Below are positions 22,800 through 32,596 of a stretch of 45,408 bases of DNA, piece after piece. The stretch's first letter is position 1. Every line of letters begins with the position of its first letter. Source of the stretch: Clostridium chromiireducens (GTDB lineage Bacteria > Bacillota > Clostridia > Clostridiales > Clostridiaceae); the NCBI RefSeq assembly GCF_002029255.1, contig NZ_MZGT01000044.1:1-45408 (forward strand), read 5' to 3'. The position numbers were made by a program, and so were the translations under genes. The notes under the pieces are model-generated. The model was not told the DNA's origin, ran no database searches, and worked only from the letters and a program-made list of their open reading frames with translations.

Positions 22800-23909
22800 T
22801 TAATCTAGATAATCTTTTAATTTCTTACTTCTTGATGGGTGTCTTAATTTTCTTAAAGCTTTTGCTTCAATTTGTCTAATTCTTTCTCTAGTAACATTAA
22901 ACTCTTTACCTACTTCTTCAAGAGTTCTTGCTCTTCCATCATCAAGACCAAATCTTAATCTTAATACTTTTTCTTCTCTTGGAGTTAATGTATCTAAAAC
23001 ATTTATTAATTGTTCTTTAAGCATTGTAAATGCAGCAGCTTCTGCTGGTGCTGGTGCTTCATCATCTGGAATAAAGTCACCTAAATGTGAATCTTCTTCC
23101 TCACCAATTGGAGTTTCTAATGAAACTGGCTCTTGTGCAATCTTTTGGATTTCACGAACCTTATCTACTGGTAACTCCATAACTTTTGAAATTTCTTCTG
23201 GGAATGGATCTCTACCAAGCTCTTGTAATAATTGTCTTTGCACTCTTATAAGTTTATTTATAGTTTCAACCATATGAACTGGAATTCTTATTGTTCTAGC
23301 CTGGTCTGCAATAGCTCTTGTTATTGCTTGCCTAATCCACCATGTTGCATAAGTTGAAAACTTGAATCCTTTTCTATAATCAAATTTTTCAACTGCTTTT
23401 ATAAGTCCTAAATTTCCTTCTTGAATTAGGTCTAGGAATAACATTCCTCTTCCAACATATCTTTTAGCTATACTTACAACTAGTCTTAAATTTGCTTCTG
23501 CTAATTTTTTCTTAGCCTTTTGATTTCCTTCTTCTATTTCTCTAGCATAAACCATCTCTTGTTCAGAAGACAATAAAGGTACTTTACCAATCTCTTTTAA
23601 ATACATTCGAACTGGATCATCTATGGCGATACCTTCCGGAACTGATAAATCTAGTTCTTCTTCTTCAACAGTATTATCAACTGGTTCGCCTATAATTTCG
23701 ACACCTGTCATCTCTAAAACTTCATATATTTTTTCTATTTGTTCTGGAGTTAAATCAATATGATCCATTGCTTCCATAATTTCTTTATATGTTAACGAAC
23801 CATTCTTCTTACCTTTATCAATTAATTCCTTTACGGCCACCATTTTAGCATTCTTATCTTTTTTATCATCTTTTGGCTTTACAACTTTTCCATTCGCTTT
23901 TTGTTCCAT
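22800..23909 (-). CDS. rpoD: RNA polymerase sigma factor, primary (sigma-A)
   Basis: The protein has the region order of primary sigma factors: a short acidic/basic 1.1 segment, region 1.2 ([16 protein letters not shown]), regions 2.1-2.4 ([52 protein letters not shown]), region 3 ([13 protein letters not shown]) and region 4 with the helix-turn-helix [29 protein letters not shown]. It directs RNA polymerase to the TTGACA/TATAAT promoters seen throughout the window. ATG at 23909 follows GGAGG and is preferred to the open frame up to 23933, giving 369 residues. It lies directly behind dnaG, the conserved macromolecular-synthesis arrangement (here without rpsU next to dnaG). Confidence 0.98.
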   Translation of the reverse strand: MEQKANGKVVKPKDDKKDKNAKMVAVKELIDKGKKNGSLTYKEIMEAMDHIDLTPEQIEKIYEVLEMTGVEIIGEPVDNTVEEEELDLSVPEGIAIDDPVRMYLKEIGKVPLLSSEQEMVYAREIEEGNQKAKKKLAEANLRLVVSIAKRYVGRGMLFLDLIQEGNLGLIKAVEKFDYRKGFKFSTYATWWIRQAITRAIADQARTIRIPVHMVETINKLIRVQRQLLQELGRDPFPEEISKVMELPVDKVREIQKIAQEPVSLETPIGEEEDSHLGDFIPDDEAPAPAEAAAFTMLKEQLINVLDTLTPREEKVLRLRFGLDDGRARTLEEVGKEFNVTRERIRQIEAKALRKLRHPSRSKKLKDYLD

Positions 23910-23938
23910 ATTATTATTGCCTCCTTCCGTCACAACCT

Positions 23939-25720
23939 TTAACCTCTCTCTCCCTTTTTAAGTATCTCCGATAATTTAGTAAGCTCCATAGCAATTTTTA
24001 TAGATTCTTCAATTTCCCCTTCTTTTTCAAATCTATTTTGCTTTATCTTCAATTCATCAATTTGTAATTTAAGTTTATAACTTTTAACTTGTTTTAAATA
24101 ATCATTAATCAGTCTATCCTTATCGCTAAAATCTAAAATTTCATGCTCTTTTATTTTAGTCAATTCTTTAGAACTTTCAACATCATCACATCTGCTTTCA
24201 ACGTATGAGGTTATATTTATAGTATCCTCACTTTTGCCTTGTAATATTAATGAATAAATTTTATTATGGGATTCTATTACAAAATCTCCTAATTTTATAG
24301 CACCCTTTAATTCTTCATAAAACTTATCTCTTAACATCAAGTTCAGCAGTGCTCTCTCTGCCTTTAAATAACCCGGCTCTACATATAATTTTGTTCCAAA
24401 ATATTCCTTTTTATTCACAAAATTGTCATCTTTTTGATTTTTTGTTATTACTTGTGAAAGTAAGTCATATAATGCTTGTTCTTTAATCGATGTTTCTTCC
24501 GAAATTTTCTTTATATATACATCTTTCTCAATGGGATTTAAGTCTGCCAATATTTCTGCGAACTTTTCTCCGTATTTTATCAATTCATTTCCATTTTTAA
24601 GATTTATGCCTTGTGATGCCCTTTTTATCTTATATTCAATAAGAGGTAACGCATCTTTTGCTAATCTTAAAAATGCCTCTTTCCCATTGTTTCTCACAAA
24701 TTCATCAGGATCTTTTCCTTCAGGTACTGTTAATACTTTCACATCTAACCCAGCACTTCTTAAAATTTCAAGTCCCCTTAAAGTTGCGGTTTGGCCAGCC
24801 AAATCAGCATCGTAAGAAATTATGACCTTATTTACATATCTCTTAAGAAGTCTTACTTGATTTGTAGTAAGTGCAGTTCCAAGTGATGCCGCTGTATTAG
24901 TTATACCATATTGATGAAGTGCTATTAGATCCATATATCCTTCAACTATAATAATATAATCCTCTTGTAGTCTGTTTTTAATTGCAAAATTCAATCCATA
25001 CAGATTAATTCCTTTTTGAAAAATCATTGTTTCTGGTGAATTTAAATATTTTGGTTTTGAATCATCTAAAACCCGTCCTCCGAACCCAATAACTTTTCCT
25101 CTTACATCAAATACAGGAAACATTACTCTATTTCTAAATTTGTCATATACATTACCAGTCTTCTCATTTTGTGAAACTAATCCTGCTTCAAGTAAGAAAT
25201 CATTCTTATAACCTTTTGTTCTTAAATAATTCATTACTCCATGCCAGCTATCATGAGAATAACCCAGTCCAAATCTTTTTATTGTTTCTTCTTTGATTCC
25301 TCTCTTAAGAAAATATTCTTTTGCTGTTTTATTATTTTGTAAGTTTGCAAAATAATATCGTGCGGCTTCTACATTTATTTTAAATAAAAGCTCTTTTTTT
25401 TGAGAAACCTTGCTATTTTCCTGATTGTGCATTTCTAATGGAATATTAGCTTTATCTGCTAAATACTTTGCAGCCTCTACAAAAGTAAGTTTTTTATATT
25501 TCATAATAAATGTAAGAACATTCCCTGCTTCTCCACACGAAAAACATTTGTAGATCTGCTTTTCACTAGAAACGCTGAATGATGGGGACTTATCATTGTG
25601 AAATGGACATAATCCCATATAATTTCTTCCTGATTTTTTCAATCTTACATCTTCTGAAATAATATCAACAATATCATTTTGTTGCTTTATACTCTCAATT
25701 ACTTCCTCTGGTATTTGCAA
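23939..25720 (-). CDS. dnaG: DNA primase
   Basis: This 593-residue primase has the N-terminal CHC2 zinc finger ([24 protein letters not shown]), the core with [19 protein letters not shown], and the Toprim motifs [16 protein letters not shown] and [18 protein letters not shown] with the metal-binding Asp-x-Asp. A C-terminal DnaB-interacting helical domain covers about residues 440-593. It makes RNA primers for lagging-strand synthesis. The start is a TTG at 25720 after AGGAAGGAGA; no better ATG exists in frame. It is directly upstream of rpoD. The gap upstream (25721-25981) is AT-rich and shows no gene. Confidence 0.97.
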   Translation of the reverse strand: MQIPEEVIESIKQQNDIVDIISEDVRLKKSGRNYMGLCPFHNDKSPSFSVSSEKQIYKCFSCGEAGNVLTFIMKYKKLTFVEAAKYLADKANIPLEMHNQENSKVSQKKELLFKINVEAARYYFANLQNNKTAKEYFLKRGIKEETIKRFGLGYSHDSWHGVMNYLRTKGYKNDFLLEAGLVSQNEKTGNVYDKFRNRVMFPVFDVRGKVIGFGGRVLDDSKPKYLNSPETMIFQKGINLYGLNFAIKNRLQEDYIIIVEGYMDLIALHQYGITNTAASLGTALTTNQVRLLKRYVNKVIISYDADLAGQTATLRGLEILRSAGLDVKVLTVPEGKDPDEFVRNNGKEAFLRLAKDALPLIEYKIKRASQGINLKNGNELIKYGEKFAEILADLNPIEKDVYIKKISEETSIKEQALYDLLSQVITKNQKDDNFVNKKEYFGTKLYVEPGYLKAERALLNLMLRDKFYEELKGAIKLGDFVIESHNKIYSLILQGKSEDTINITSYVESRCDDVESSKELTKIKEHEILDFSDKDRLINDYLKQVKSYKLKLQIDELKIKQNRFEKEGEIEESIKIAMELTKLSEILKKGERG

Positions 25721-25981
25721 GGAGACATCTCCTTCCTACTGCTTTTTTTGGCAATTATATATTATTCGACATAAAAACGAGTTTTCCTGCTTAAATCATA
25801 TAAAAATTATATTTATTTTATTTACTTAAGTAAATCATTTAAAAATAACATTAATAATTGCACTATGTATTAATATTTCTTTTTTTTATTTTAAAATCCT
25901 TTTTTTATTTTAAAAATATCGTTATTAAATAAATAATCTTTAACTAAAATTATTGACTTAATACATATATTTAATAAATAA

Positions 25982-27007
25982 CTAATCTATTACAACCTTT
26001 GGAACAAATATTTTATTAAATAACGACAAACAATAATCATCACTCATACCAGCAATGTAATCTGCAACAGCTCTTTGCAAATCTTCGTTTTCTGCTATTC
26101 TTAAATATATTTCTGGCATTTGATTGGGATTTTCTTCAAAATGTTTTATTAATTGCTCAAGAATAAATTTCGCTTTATTTCTCTCAACCTTTAAGGTATC
26201 CCCTAAATATATATTTTTAAACATAAATTGTCTAAGTTCTATCATCGCTTCATTAATTTCTTTGCTTAACCCAACCACTCGTATTCCATTCATAAGATTT
26301 TCATTGGATGTTTTTACAAAATCCTTAATTAAAGTGTTCAATCTTTGATTTGAATTATCACCTAAAACTTTTACAATTTCTTTTGGAATCTGCTCTATGC
26401 TAAGTAAACCTGCACGTATAGAGTCATCTATATCATGGTTTAAATAAGCCATTTTATCACTATATTTAACTACAATTCCCTCTAATGTAATAATGTCTTT
26501 TATAGTACCTAGACCACTATGATTTAATATTCCGTTAATAACTTCTTCAGTTAAGTTAAGGCCTAACCCATTATTTTCGAGTTTTGTAACGACCCTCACA
26601 CTTTGTTCGTTATGACGGAAACCATCTTTTAGGTATTCATTTAATACCTCTTCCCCATTATGAGCAAAAGCAACATGCCCTAAGTCGTGCCCTAATGCTA
26701 TTGCTTCAATTAAATTTTCATTTAATCCAATTCCAACACCAATATTTCTAGCAACCTGTGATACTTCAAGGGTATGAGTTAATCTTGTTCTATAATGATC
26801 ACCAAAAGTTTTTATATATACTTGTGTCTTATGCTTGAGGCGTCTAAATGATTTACTTTGAATAATTCTATCTCTATCAAGCATATAACAAGTTCTAATT
26901 TCATCATCGTCTTCCCTTATTTTTCTCCCTAGAGAGTTTTTTGAAAAAGCTGCTTCTGGAATTAATGTCAAGCTTTCAAAATTCTGAATTTTTTCTCTCA
27001 CACTCAT
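25982..27007 (-). CDS. dgt: deoxyguanosinetriphosphate triphosphohydrolase-like HD protein
   Basis: This 341-residue HD-superfamily protein carries RLTHTLEVSQVARNIG (metal His), AIALGHDLGHVAFAHNGEEVL (the HD pair and the next His) and VKYSDKMAYLNHDIDD (last Asp). This is the arrangement of dGTPase-like proteins found next to dnaG and rpoD in clostridia. Members hydrolyse dNTPs to nucleosides and triphosphate, or act as regulated dNTPases. The start follows GAGGTGAGA. It precedes dnaG on the same strand by 261 bases and diverges from the CotS-like gene. The name is by family; specificity for dGTP is not shown. Confidence 0.9.
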   Translation of the reverse strand: MSVREKIQNFESLTLIPEAAFSKNSLGRKIREDDDEIRTCYMLDRDRIIQSKSFRRLKHKTQVYIKTFGDHYRTRLTHTLEVSQVARNIGVGIGLNENLIEAIALGHDLGHVAFAHNGEEVLNEYLKDGFRHNEQSVRVVTKLENNGLGLNLTEEVINGILNHSGLGTIKDIITLEGIVVKYSDKMAYLNHDIDDSIRAGLLSIEQIPKEIVKVLGDNSNQRLNTLIKDFVKTSNENLMNGIRVVGLSKEINEAMIELRQFMFKNIYLGDTLKVERNKAKFILEQLIKHFEENPNQMPEIYLRIAENEDLQRAVADYIAGMSDDYCLSLFNKIFVPKVVID

Positions 27008-27290
27008 ATATTCTCACCTCTTTTTATGTATTCTACTCTTATCATTATATTCCTCTATTTATTGGCTATATTTATTATTTGCAAATAATAAAAAAATAAT
27101 ATCCTTTACATATAAATTTTTATATTTTTATAAAATACTTTAAGTATATTACTATAATCACTTTAATATTATTTAATAATGAGGTTTTTTATATTTTATC
27201 TAATATTTATTGAACAAAGCTGATTTTGATTAATTTCCTTTAAAATTCTTTATTAATATAAATTAGAATCACTTTATAAAGGAGTGTATT

Positions 27291-28358
27291 ATGGGTAGTG
27301 AAATTTTATCTTTACAAGAATCTAACTTGTCCCCTGAAATCATAAAACAAAATGTTTTACCATATTATAATTTACAGAATGGTAAAATCTCTGTAATTAA
27401 GTTTAAGGATACTGAAAAACAAAGGGCTGTCTACAGAATAGACTATAATGAAAAGAGTTATTGTTTAAAAAAGGTTTATTATGATATTAAAGATTTATTA
27501 TATGTGTACTCAGCAATTGAATGGCTGTATAGAAATAATATCAGAGTTCCGAAACTCTTACCTACAATTGATAATAATCGTTTTGTATCTTATCAGAATA
27601 TGCTTTTCATACTTACTCCTTGGATTGAAGGTGAAAAATGCAGTTTTGATAACTCAGATCATGTAATAATCTCCATAAAAAAACTTGCTGCTATTCATTC
27701 GATATCGCGTAATTTTCAACCTATTTTAGGTAGTTCGCCAAAACAAGGACTTGATGATTATTACATATCAACTTTAAAACACTTTCAAGATTTACTTGAA
27801 TCATCAAATGAAGCCTTTAAATACAAAGATATCTTTTCAAGGCAATTCATATCAAGCTTTGATACAAACTTACGGCTTGCAAAGGTATCCTTAGATATTT
27901 CTAACAAGATTGATACTAGCGAATTAAGTAAATCTTTATGTCATGGTGATTATGTAAATAAGAACTTAATTTTCCCTGAAGACTTAGATCCATGGATTAT
28001 AGATTTTGATAAATGTAAGGTAGATTATTGTGCGAAAGATTTAGCATACTTCATGCGTCGATTATTAAAAAGAGAAAATACAAAATGGAATATTGATTTA
28101 GCTTTATCTGTATTGGATAATTATAACGAAATTTCTCCCTTAACAAAATCAGATTTAAGATATATAATCTCATATATTTGCTTTCCACAAAAGTATTGGA
28201 AGATTTCAAGGGATTATTACAAAAATATTCATAAATGTAATAAACCCGCTTTTTCAACCCTGCTCTCAAATGCTGTTTCAAAGTCAGACTTCCAATATGA
28301 CTTCGCATTAAACATAATAAATGCAGTACAAACAAAATATAATATGAATTTGATGTAA
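27291..28358 (+). CDS. CotS-family spore coat protein (kinase-like fold)
   Basis: This 355-residue protein has the aminoglycoside-phosphotransferase/choline-kinase fold of clostridial CotS/YutH proteins: AVYRIDYNEKSYCLKKVYYD (ATP-loop Lys region), LAAIHSISRNF, SKSLCHGDYVNKNLIF (the H-G-D-x-x-x-x-N catalytic loop) and DPWIIDFDKCKVDYCAKDLAYFMRRL (the D-F-D metal loop). Catalytic residues appear kept. It would be made during sporulation and assembled into the coat, but I see no convincing sporulation-sigma promoter in 27008-27290. GGAGTG precedes the ATG. It is alone on the plus strand in a minus-strand block and is closed by a hairpin at 28367. Confidence 0.85.
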   Translation: MGSEILSLQESNLSPEIIKQNVLPYYNLQNGKISVIKFKDTEKQRAVYRIDYNEKSYCLKKVYYDIKDLLYVYSAIEWLYRNNIRVPKLLPTIDNNRFVSYQNMLFILTPWIEGEKCSFDNSDHVIISIKKLAAIHSISRNFQPILGSSPKQGLDDYYISTLKHFQDLLESSNEAFKYKDIFSRQFISSFDTNLRLAKVSLDISNKIDTSELSKSLCHGDYVNKNLIFPEDLDPWIIDFDKCKVDYCAKDLAYFMRRLLKRENTKWNIDLALSVLDNYNEISPLTKSDLRYIISYICFPQKYWKISRDYYKNIHKCNKPAFSTLLSNAVSKSDFQYDFALNIINAVQTKYNMNLM

Positions 28359-28366
28359 AATAGAAA

Positions 28367-28391
28367 CCTCTTGAATTTCATATTCAAGAGG
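28367..28391 (+). terminator. hairpin after the CotS-like gene
   Basis: CCTCTTGAAT (28367-28376) pairs perfectly with ATTCAAGAGG (28382-28391) over a 5-base loop, ending in CTGCTATTTT, 9 bases past the stop codon. Confidence 0.65.
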
Positions 28392-28399
28392 CTGCTATT

Positions 28400-28628
28400 T
28401 TAAATATTAATCTCATTTCCTATTCTTTTGACATCTTTCATCAATGACAAATCTCCGAAGAAAAATTCTACTTCTGCTTTCGGTGCTATACTTTTTATCA
28501 TTTTTTTAGTTGCTTCGGATTTATCCTTACTCCTAGCAGTTAAAATAAGATGATGCTAATTCGCTTGCAACTAGCTGTCCAAGACCATTGGTAGCCCCGG
28601 TTATTACAACTATTGGATTAGTAATCAT
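28400..28628 (-). pseudogene. short-chain dehydrogenase fragment, frameshifted
   Basis: From an ATG at 28628 the minus strand reads MITNPIVVITGATNGLGQLVASELA, the Rossmann glycine motif (TGxxxGxG) of short-chain dehydrogenases. It then shifts frame to LTARSKDKSEATKKMI and FFFGDLSLMKDVKRIGNEINI, where it stops at 28400. Only the NAD(P)-binding first quarter remains; the Ser-Tyr-Lys catalytic region is absent. The plus strand of 28640-28735 reads WDDSKLEQFTEMLRDFNCHDSK before a stop, possibly a fragment of another lost gene. Nothing else is visible up to the ppdK terminator. Confidence 0.8.
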
Positions 28629-28769
28629 AAGAATCTCTATTCCATGAACGTACTTCAAAATGGGATGATTCTAAACTAGAACAGTTTACAGAAATGCTCA
28701 GAGATTTTAATTGTCATGATTCCAAATAGAATCACTAATATTTATGAACTACAAGTTCTTAAATAAAAA

Positions 28770-28818
28770 ATAGGATATTGCATTTAAACTAGTAAAGTTT
28801 TAAATTACAATATCCTAT
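28770..28818 (-). terminator. ppdK terminator
   Basis: ATAGGATATTG (28770-28780) is the inverse of CAATATCCTAT (28808-28818). On the minus strand the stem is followed by TTTTTT. It lies about 70 bases after the ppdK stop. Confidence 0.75.
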
Positions 28819-28888
28819 ACTTTTTACTGTATGAATAATTAAACTCTTAATTGCATCAAGTCTTTAGACAAGCCTATAAACATAGATA

Positions 28889-31516
28889 TTATCTTTTATT
28901 TTTCACTTGTGCTTGTGCTGCTGCAAGTCTTGCAAGTGGCACTCTAAATGGTGAACATGACACATAATCAAGGCCTGTGTTATGGCAGAATTCAATTGAT
29001 GAAGGATCTCCACCATGTTCTCCACAGATACCAAGATGGATGTCTGGGCGAGTAGCCTTTCCTTTTTCTGCGGCTATCTTAATTAGTGAACCTACTCCAG
29101 TTTGATCTAATTTAGCAAATGGATCTTGTTCATAAATCTTCTTTTCATAATAAGCAGATAAGAATTTAGCTGCGTCATCTCTTGAGAATCCAAATGTCAT
29201 TTGAGTTAAGTCATTTGTACCAAATGAGAAGAATTCTGCTTCTTTTGCTATTTGATCAGCTGTTAATGCAGCTCTTGGTATTTCTATCATAGTTCCAACT
29301 TTATATTCTAAAGTTACACCTTTTTCTTTCATAACTGCTTCAACTGTATTCACAATTACATCTTTAACATATTTTAATTCCTTAATTTCTCCAACTAATG
29401 GAATCATTATTTCTGGCACTATATCATAACCTTTATCTTTATTAACTTCTATTGCAGCTTCAATAATAGCTCTTGCTTGCATTTCAGCAATTTCTGGATA
29501 AGATACTGCAAGACGGCATCCTCTATGACCCATCATTGGATTAAACTCATGAAGTTCTTGAACTGTAGCTTTTAATTCTTCATAAGTTATTCCCATTTCT
29601 CTAGCCAATTCTTTTACATCTGCATCAGCAGTTGGTAAGAATTCATGTAAAGGTGGGTCCAACAATCTTATTGTAACAGCTCTTCCTTCCATTGCTTCAT
29701 AAATACCTATAAAGTCTGATTTTTGCATTGGTAATATCTTATCTAAAGCAACTCTTCTTTGTTCAACATCTTTAGAAGTAATCATTTGTCTTACAGCCAT
29801 AATTCTATCTTCTGCAAAGAACATATGCTCTGTTCTACAAAGACCTATACCTTCTGCACCAAATTCAACAGCTTGCTTTGCATCTCTTGGACTATCTGCA
29901 TTAGCTCTAACTTTTAATTTTCTTATTTCATCAGCCCATCCCATAAATGTTGCGAAATGTCCTGATATTTCTGGAGTAACAGTCTTTATCTTTTCTCCAT
30001 ATACATTACCACTAGTACCATCAATTGAAATATAGTCATCACTTGTATAAACTTTTCCATTGATCTCTACTATTCTCTTTTCTTCATCAACCTTAATAGC
30101 TCCACATCCTGCTACGCAGCAAGTTCCCATTCCTCTTGCAACAACGGCAGCGTGAGAAGTCATACCTCCTCTTACAGTAAGTATTCCTTGAGCAGCTATC
30201 ATACCTTCAATATCTTCAGGAGAAGTTTCAAGTCTTACAAGAACTACATCTTCACCAAGTGCAACTCTATCTTTAGCTTCATTAGCAGTAAATGCAATTT
30301 TACCACATGCAGCTCCTGGAGATGCTGGCAACCCTTTTGCAACTGGTGTAGCACTCTTTAAATCTTCAGTGTAGAAAGCTGGGTGTAATAATGTATCTAA
30401 TTGTTTAGGCTCAACCTTTAATATTGCTTGCTCTTTAGTAAGCATTCCTTCTTCAACTAAATCAACTGCAATCTTTAAAGCAGATTGAGCTGTTCTCTTA
30501 CCATTTCTAGTTTGTAAGAAGTATAGCTTACCTTCTTCTATGGTAAATTCCATATCTTGCATATCTCTATAGTGATTTTCAAGCCTATTAACAATTCCCT
30601 CGAATTCAGCATATATTTCTGGGTTTTGTTCTTTTAATTTTCCTATTTCAAGTGGTGTTCTGATACCTGCAACAACATCTTCTCCCTGTGCATTCATTAG
30701 ATATTCACCATATATAGCGTTATCTCCATTAGCTGGATTTCTTGAAAATGCAACTCCAGTTCCTGATGTTTCTCCTTTATTACCAAATACCATTTGTTGT
30801 ACATTTACAGCTGTACCCCATTCTCCTGGAATATCATTTAATCTTCTATATACAATAGCTCTTGGATTATCCCAAGATCTAAAAACAGCTGTTATAGATT
30901 CTATTAATTGAACTTTTGGATCACTTGGAAAATCCTCACCTTTTTCTTTTTTGTAAAGAGCCTTAAATTCATCAACTAACTCTTTTAAATCATCAGCTGT
31001 TAAATCTGTATCAAATTCAACACCTTTCTTTTCTTTAAGTTCATCGATTTTATTTTCAAATAATCTCTTTTCAATCCCCATAACAACATCAGAGAACATT
31101 TGAATAAATCTTCTATAAGAATCATATGCAAATCTAGGATTGTTTGTTAGCTCAGCCATAGCTTCTACTGCTATATCATTTAATCCAAGATTTAAAATTG
31201 TATCCATCATTCCTGGCATTGAAACTCTTGCACCAGATCTTACTGAAACTAGTAAAGGATTTGTGTTATCTCCAAATTTCTTACCTGTAGATTCTTCGAG
31301 TTTAGCTAAATTTTCATAGATTTGACCTATTATTTCGTCAGAAATTTTTCTACCATCTTCGTAATATTTATTACAAGATTCTGTTGTAACAATAAAACCA
31401 TTTGGTACTGGAATCCCTAGACTAGTCATTTCTGCTAAATTAGCACCTTTTCCTCCAAGTAGATTTTTCATTGAAGCATTTCCTTCACTAAAAAGATATA
31501 CATACTTATTTGACAT
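28889..31516 (-). CDS. ppdK: pyruvate, phosphate dikinase
   Basis: This 875-residue enzyme is full length for the family. It has the N-terminal ATP-grasp domain (LGGKGANLAEMTSLGIPVP, SVRSGARVSMPGMMDTILNLG, GTGVAFSRNPANG), the phosphohistidine swivel domain (TVRGGMTSHAAVVARGMGT, catalytic His) and the C-terminal PEP-utilising TIM barrel (GIGLCRTEHMFF, FGTNDLTQMTFGFSRDDA, GICGEHGG). It interconverts pyruvate, ATP and phosphate with PEP, AMP and pyrophosphate, in glycolysis or gluconeogenesis. It lies 242 bases downstream of a ccpN-like regulator on the same strand, and that gap holds a highly structured element. The kinase/phosphorylase PpsR that often regulates PPDK is not adjacent. The ATG follows GAGGGAG. 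Confidence 0.98.
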   Translation of the reverse strand: MSNKYVYLFSEGNASMKNLLGGKGANLAEMTSLGIPVPNGFIVTTESCNKYYEDGRKISDEIIGQIYENLAKLEESTGKKFGDNTNPLLVSVRSGARVSMPGMMDTILNLGLNDIAVEAMAELTNNPRFAYDSYRRFIQMFSDVVMGIEKRLFENKIDELKEKKGVEFDTDLTADDLKELVDEFKALYKKEKGEDFPSDPKVQLIESITAVFRSWDNPRAIVYRRLNDIPGEWGTAVNVQQMVFGNKGETSGTGVAFSRNPANGDNAIYGEYLMNAQGEDVVAGIRTPLEIGKLKEQNPEIYAEFEGIVNRLENHYRDMQDMEFTIEEGKLYFLQTRNGKRTAQSALKIAVDLVEEGMLTKEQAILKVEPKQLDTLLHPAFYTEDLKSATPVAKGLPASPGAACGKIAFTANEAKDRVALGEDVVLVRLETSPEDIEGMIAAQGILTVRGGMTSHAAVVARGMGTCCVAGCGAIKVDEEKRIVEINGKVYTSDDYISIDGTSGNVYGEKIKTVTPEISGHFATFMGWADEIRKLKVRANADSPRDAKQAVEFGAEGIGLCRTEHMFFAEDRIMAVRQMITSKDVEQRRVALDKILPMQKSDFIGIYEAMEGRAVTIRLLDPPLHEFLPTADADVKELAREMGITYEELKATVQELHEFNPMMGHRGCRLAVSYPEIAEMQARAIIEAAIEVNKDKGYDIVPEIMIPLVGEIKELKYVKDVIVNTVEAVMKEKGVTLEYKVGTMIEIPRAALTADQIAKEAEFFSFGTNDLTQMTFGFSRDDAAKFLSAYYEKKIYEQDPFAKLDQTGVGSLIKIAAEKGKATRPDIHLGICGEHGGDPSSIEFCHNTGLDYVSCSPFRVPLARLAAAQAQVKNKR

Positions 31517-31576
31517 CTCAATACTCCCTCTTTTCTTATAATTTTCTCACTATATTTACTATCGATGCCTACCTAA

Positions 31577-31732
31577 GGCACATGAAATAAAATAATAAGT
31601 CTGCATGCCAGTGTATTTGCCGTTATACTTATCAGCATGTTTACTTAATAGTCCACTATGAGGTAAACGTACCTCCTTATCTAACAGGAAATATTCATCG
31701 CATCATGGACTTATTATTTTCTTTCGTGCGCC
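31577..31732 (-). ncRNA. candidate structured leader RNA upstream of ppdK
   Basis: Arms 31708-31732 and 31577-31601 form a 25-position stem in the minus-strand RNA (22 Watson-Crick pairs, one G.U, two mismatches). Inside are three stems. CATGC/GCATG (31639-31635 with 31608-31604) encloses a GTAT/ATAC helix. GAGGTA/TACCTC (31675-31670 with 31665-31660) has a CGTT loop. An alternative GTTTAC/GTAAAC stem (31668-31663 with 31644-31639) cannot coexist with the other two, because it shares bases with both. It starts 27 bases after the ccpN-like stop and ends 60 bases before the ppdK ATG. I do not recognise the class; a riboswitch, RNA-processing site or repeat element are all possible. Confidence 0.55.
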
Positions 31733-31758
31733 TAAAGACTTCGTAGTTACCCTAATAA

Positions 31759-32397
31759 TTAATTTTCGATTTCTCCAAGTTTAACAAATAATTTTGTTAT
31801 GTTAGTCTTTGAAACCTTTCCTATTATCTTCATTTGGTCCTTACCATCAGACCTCTCCACTATATTAACAACTGGAATACTGTCAATTTCATGTTCAATA
31901 ATCTTCTTCGCTAAATCATAGGCATTATCATTTTCATTTGCACATATTATATTTGGCATTCTAGTCATGATTACTCCAACTGGAACCTTGTGTATATCGG
32001 TCCCCCCTATAGAAATTTTAAGAAAATCTTTCCTTGAAACAGCTCCTGTTAATATTCCGTTATTTTCTATAAATAACGTGCCCACATCATTTAAAAACAG
32101 GTATACGATTGCATCATATACCATTGTATCTTCGCTTACTGTCACAGGTTTTGACATAATTTCCGATACTTTAATTTTACTAATTTGCTGATAAACTAAT
32201 TTGTTAGAAGATCTCCCTGTATATACATATCCAACCTTTGGTCTAGCATCTAGAATTCCTATCATTGTAAGAACTGCTAAATCTGCCCTAAGTGCTGCTC
32301 TAGTAACTCCTATCTTCTCAGCAAGTGCTTCACTTGTAATTGGCGCATTCTCTTTAACTAAGCATACTATTTCTTCTTGCCTAGGTGATAATTTCAA
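31759..32397 (-). CDS. ccpN: CcpN-like transcriptional repressor (HTH plus paired CBS domains)
   Basis: This 212-residue protein equals B. subtilis CcpN/YqzB in length and layout. An N-terminal winged helix (LSPRQEEIVCLVKENAPITSEALAEKIGVTRAALRADLAVL, in two overlapping motifs) is followed by two CBS domains (VSEIMSKPVTVSEDTMVYDAIVYLF; VGVIMTRMPNIICANENDNAYDLAKKIIEHEIDSIPVV). CcpN represses gluconeogenic genes on glucose and senses adenine nucleotides through its CBS pair. Here ppdK follows directly, which suggests control of PEP/pyruvate interconversion; this is inference. The start is TTG at 32397 after GAGGGATAAGA, with no in-frame ATG nearby. The 199-base gap upstream has only weak promoter candidates. 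Confidence 0.9.
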   Translation of the reverse strand: MKLSPRQEEIVCLVKENAPITSEALAEKIGVTRAALRADLAVLTMIGILDARPKVGYVYTGRSSNKLVYQQISKIKVSEIMSKPVTVSEDTMVYDAIVYLFLNDVGTLFIENNGILTGAVSRKDFLKISIGGTDIHKVPVGVIMTRMPNIICANENDNAYDLAKKIIEHEIDSIPVVNIVERSDGKDQMKIIGKVSKTNITKLFVKLGEIEN

Positions 32398-32596
32398 TCT
32401 TATCCCTCTTTCTATAACTTCAAGAAATATTTAGCTAATTTGTATTAATTTTTATTACACTCTAATTATATCATGTAATTATTGTTTGACTAGAGTTAAT
32501 TTTCAGAAAAATCAAATAAATTCACCAAATATCTCTTGAATAATAATTTTATCCTACTTATAAATATGTTTTCCTATATATTTCTATCATTATCTT

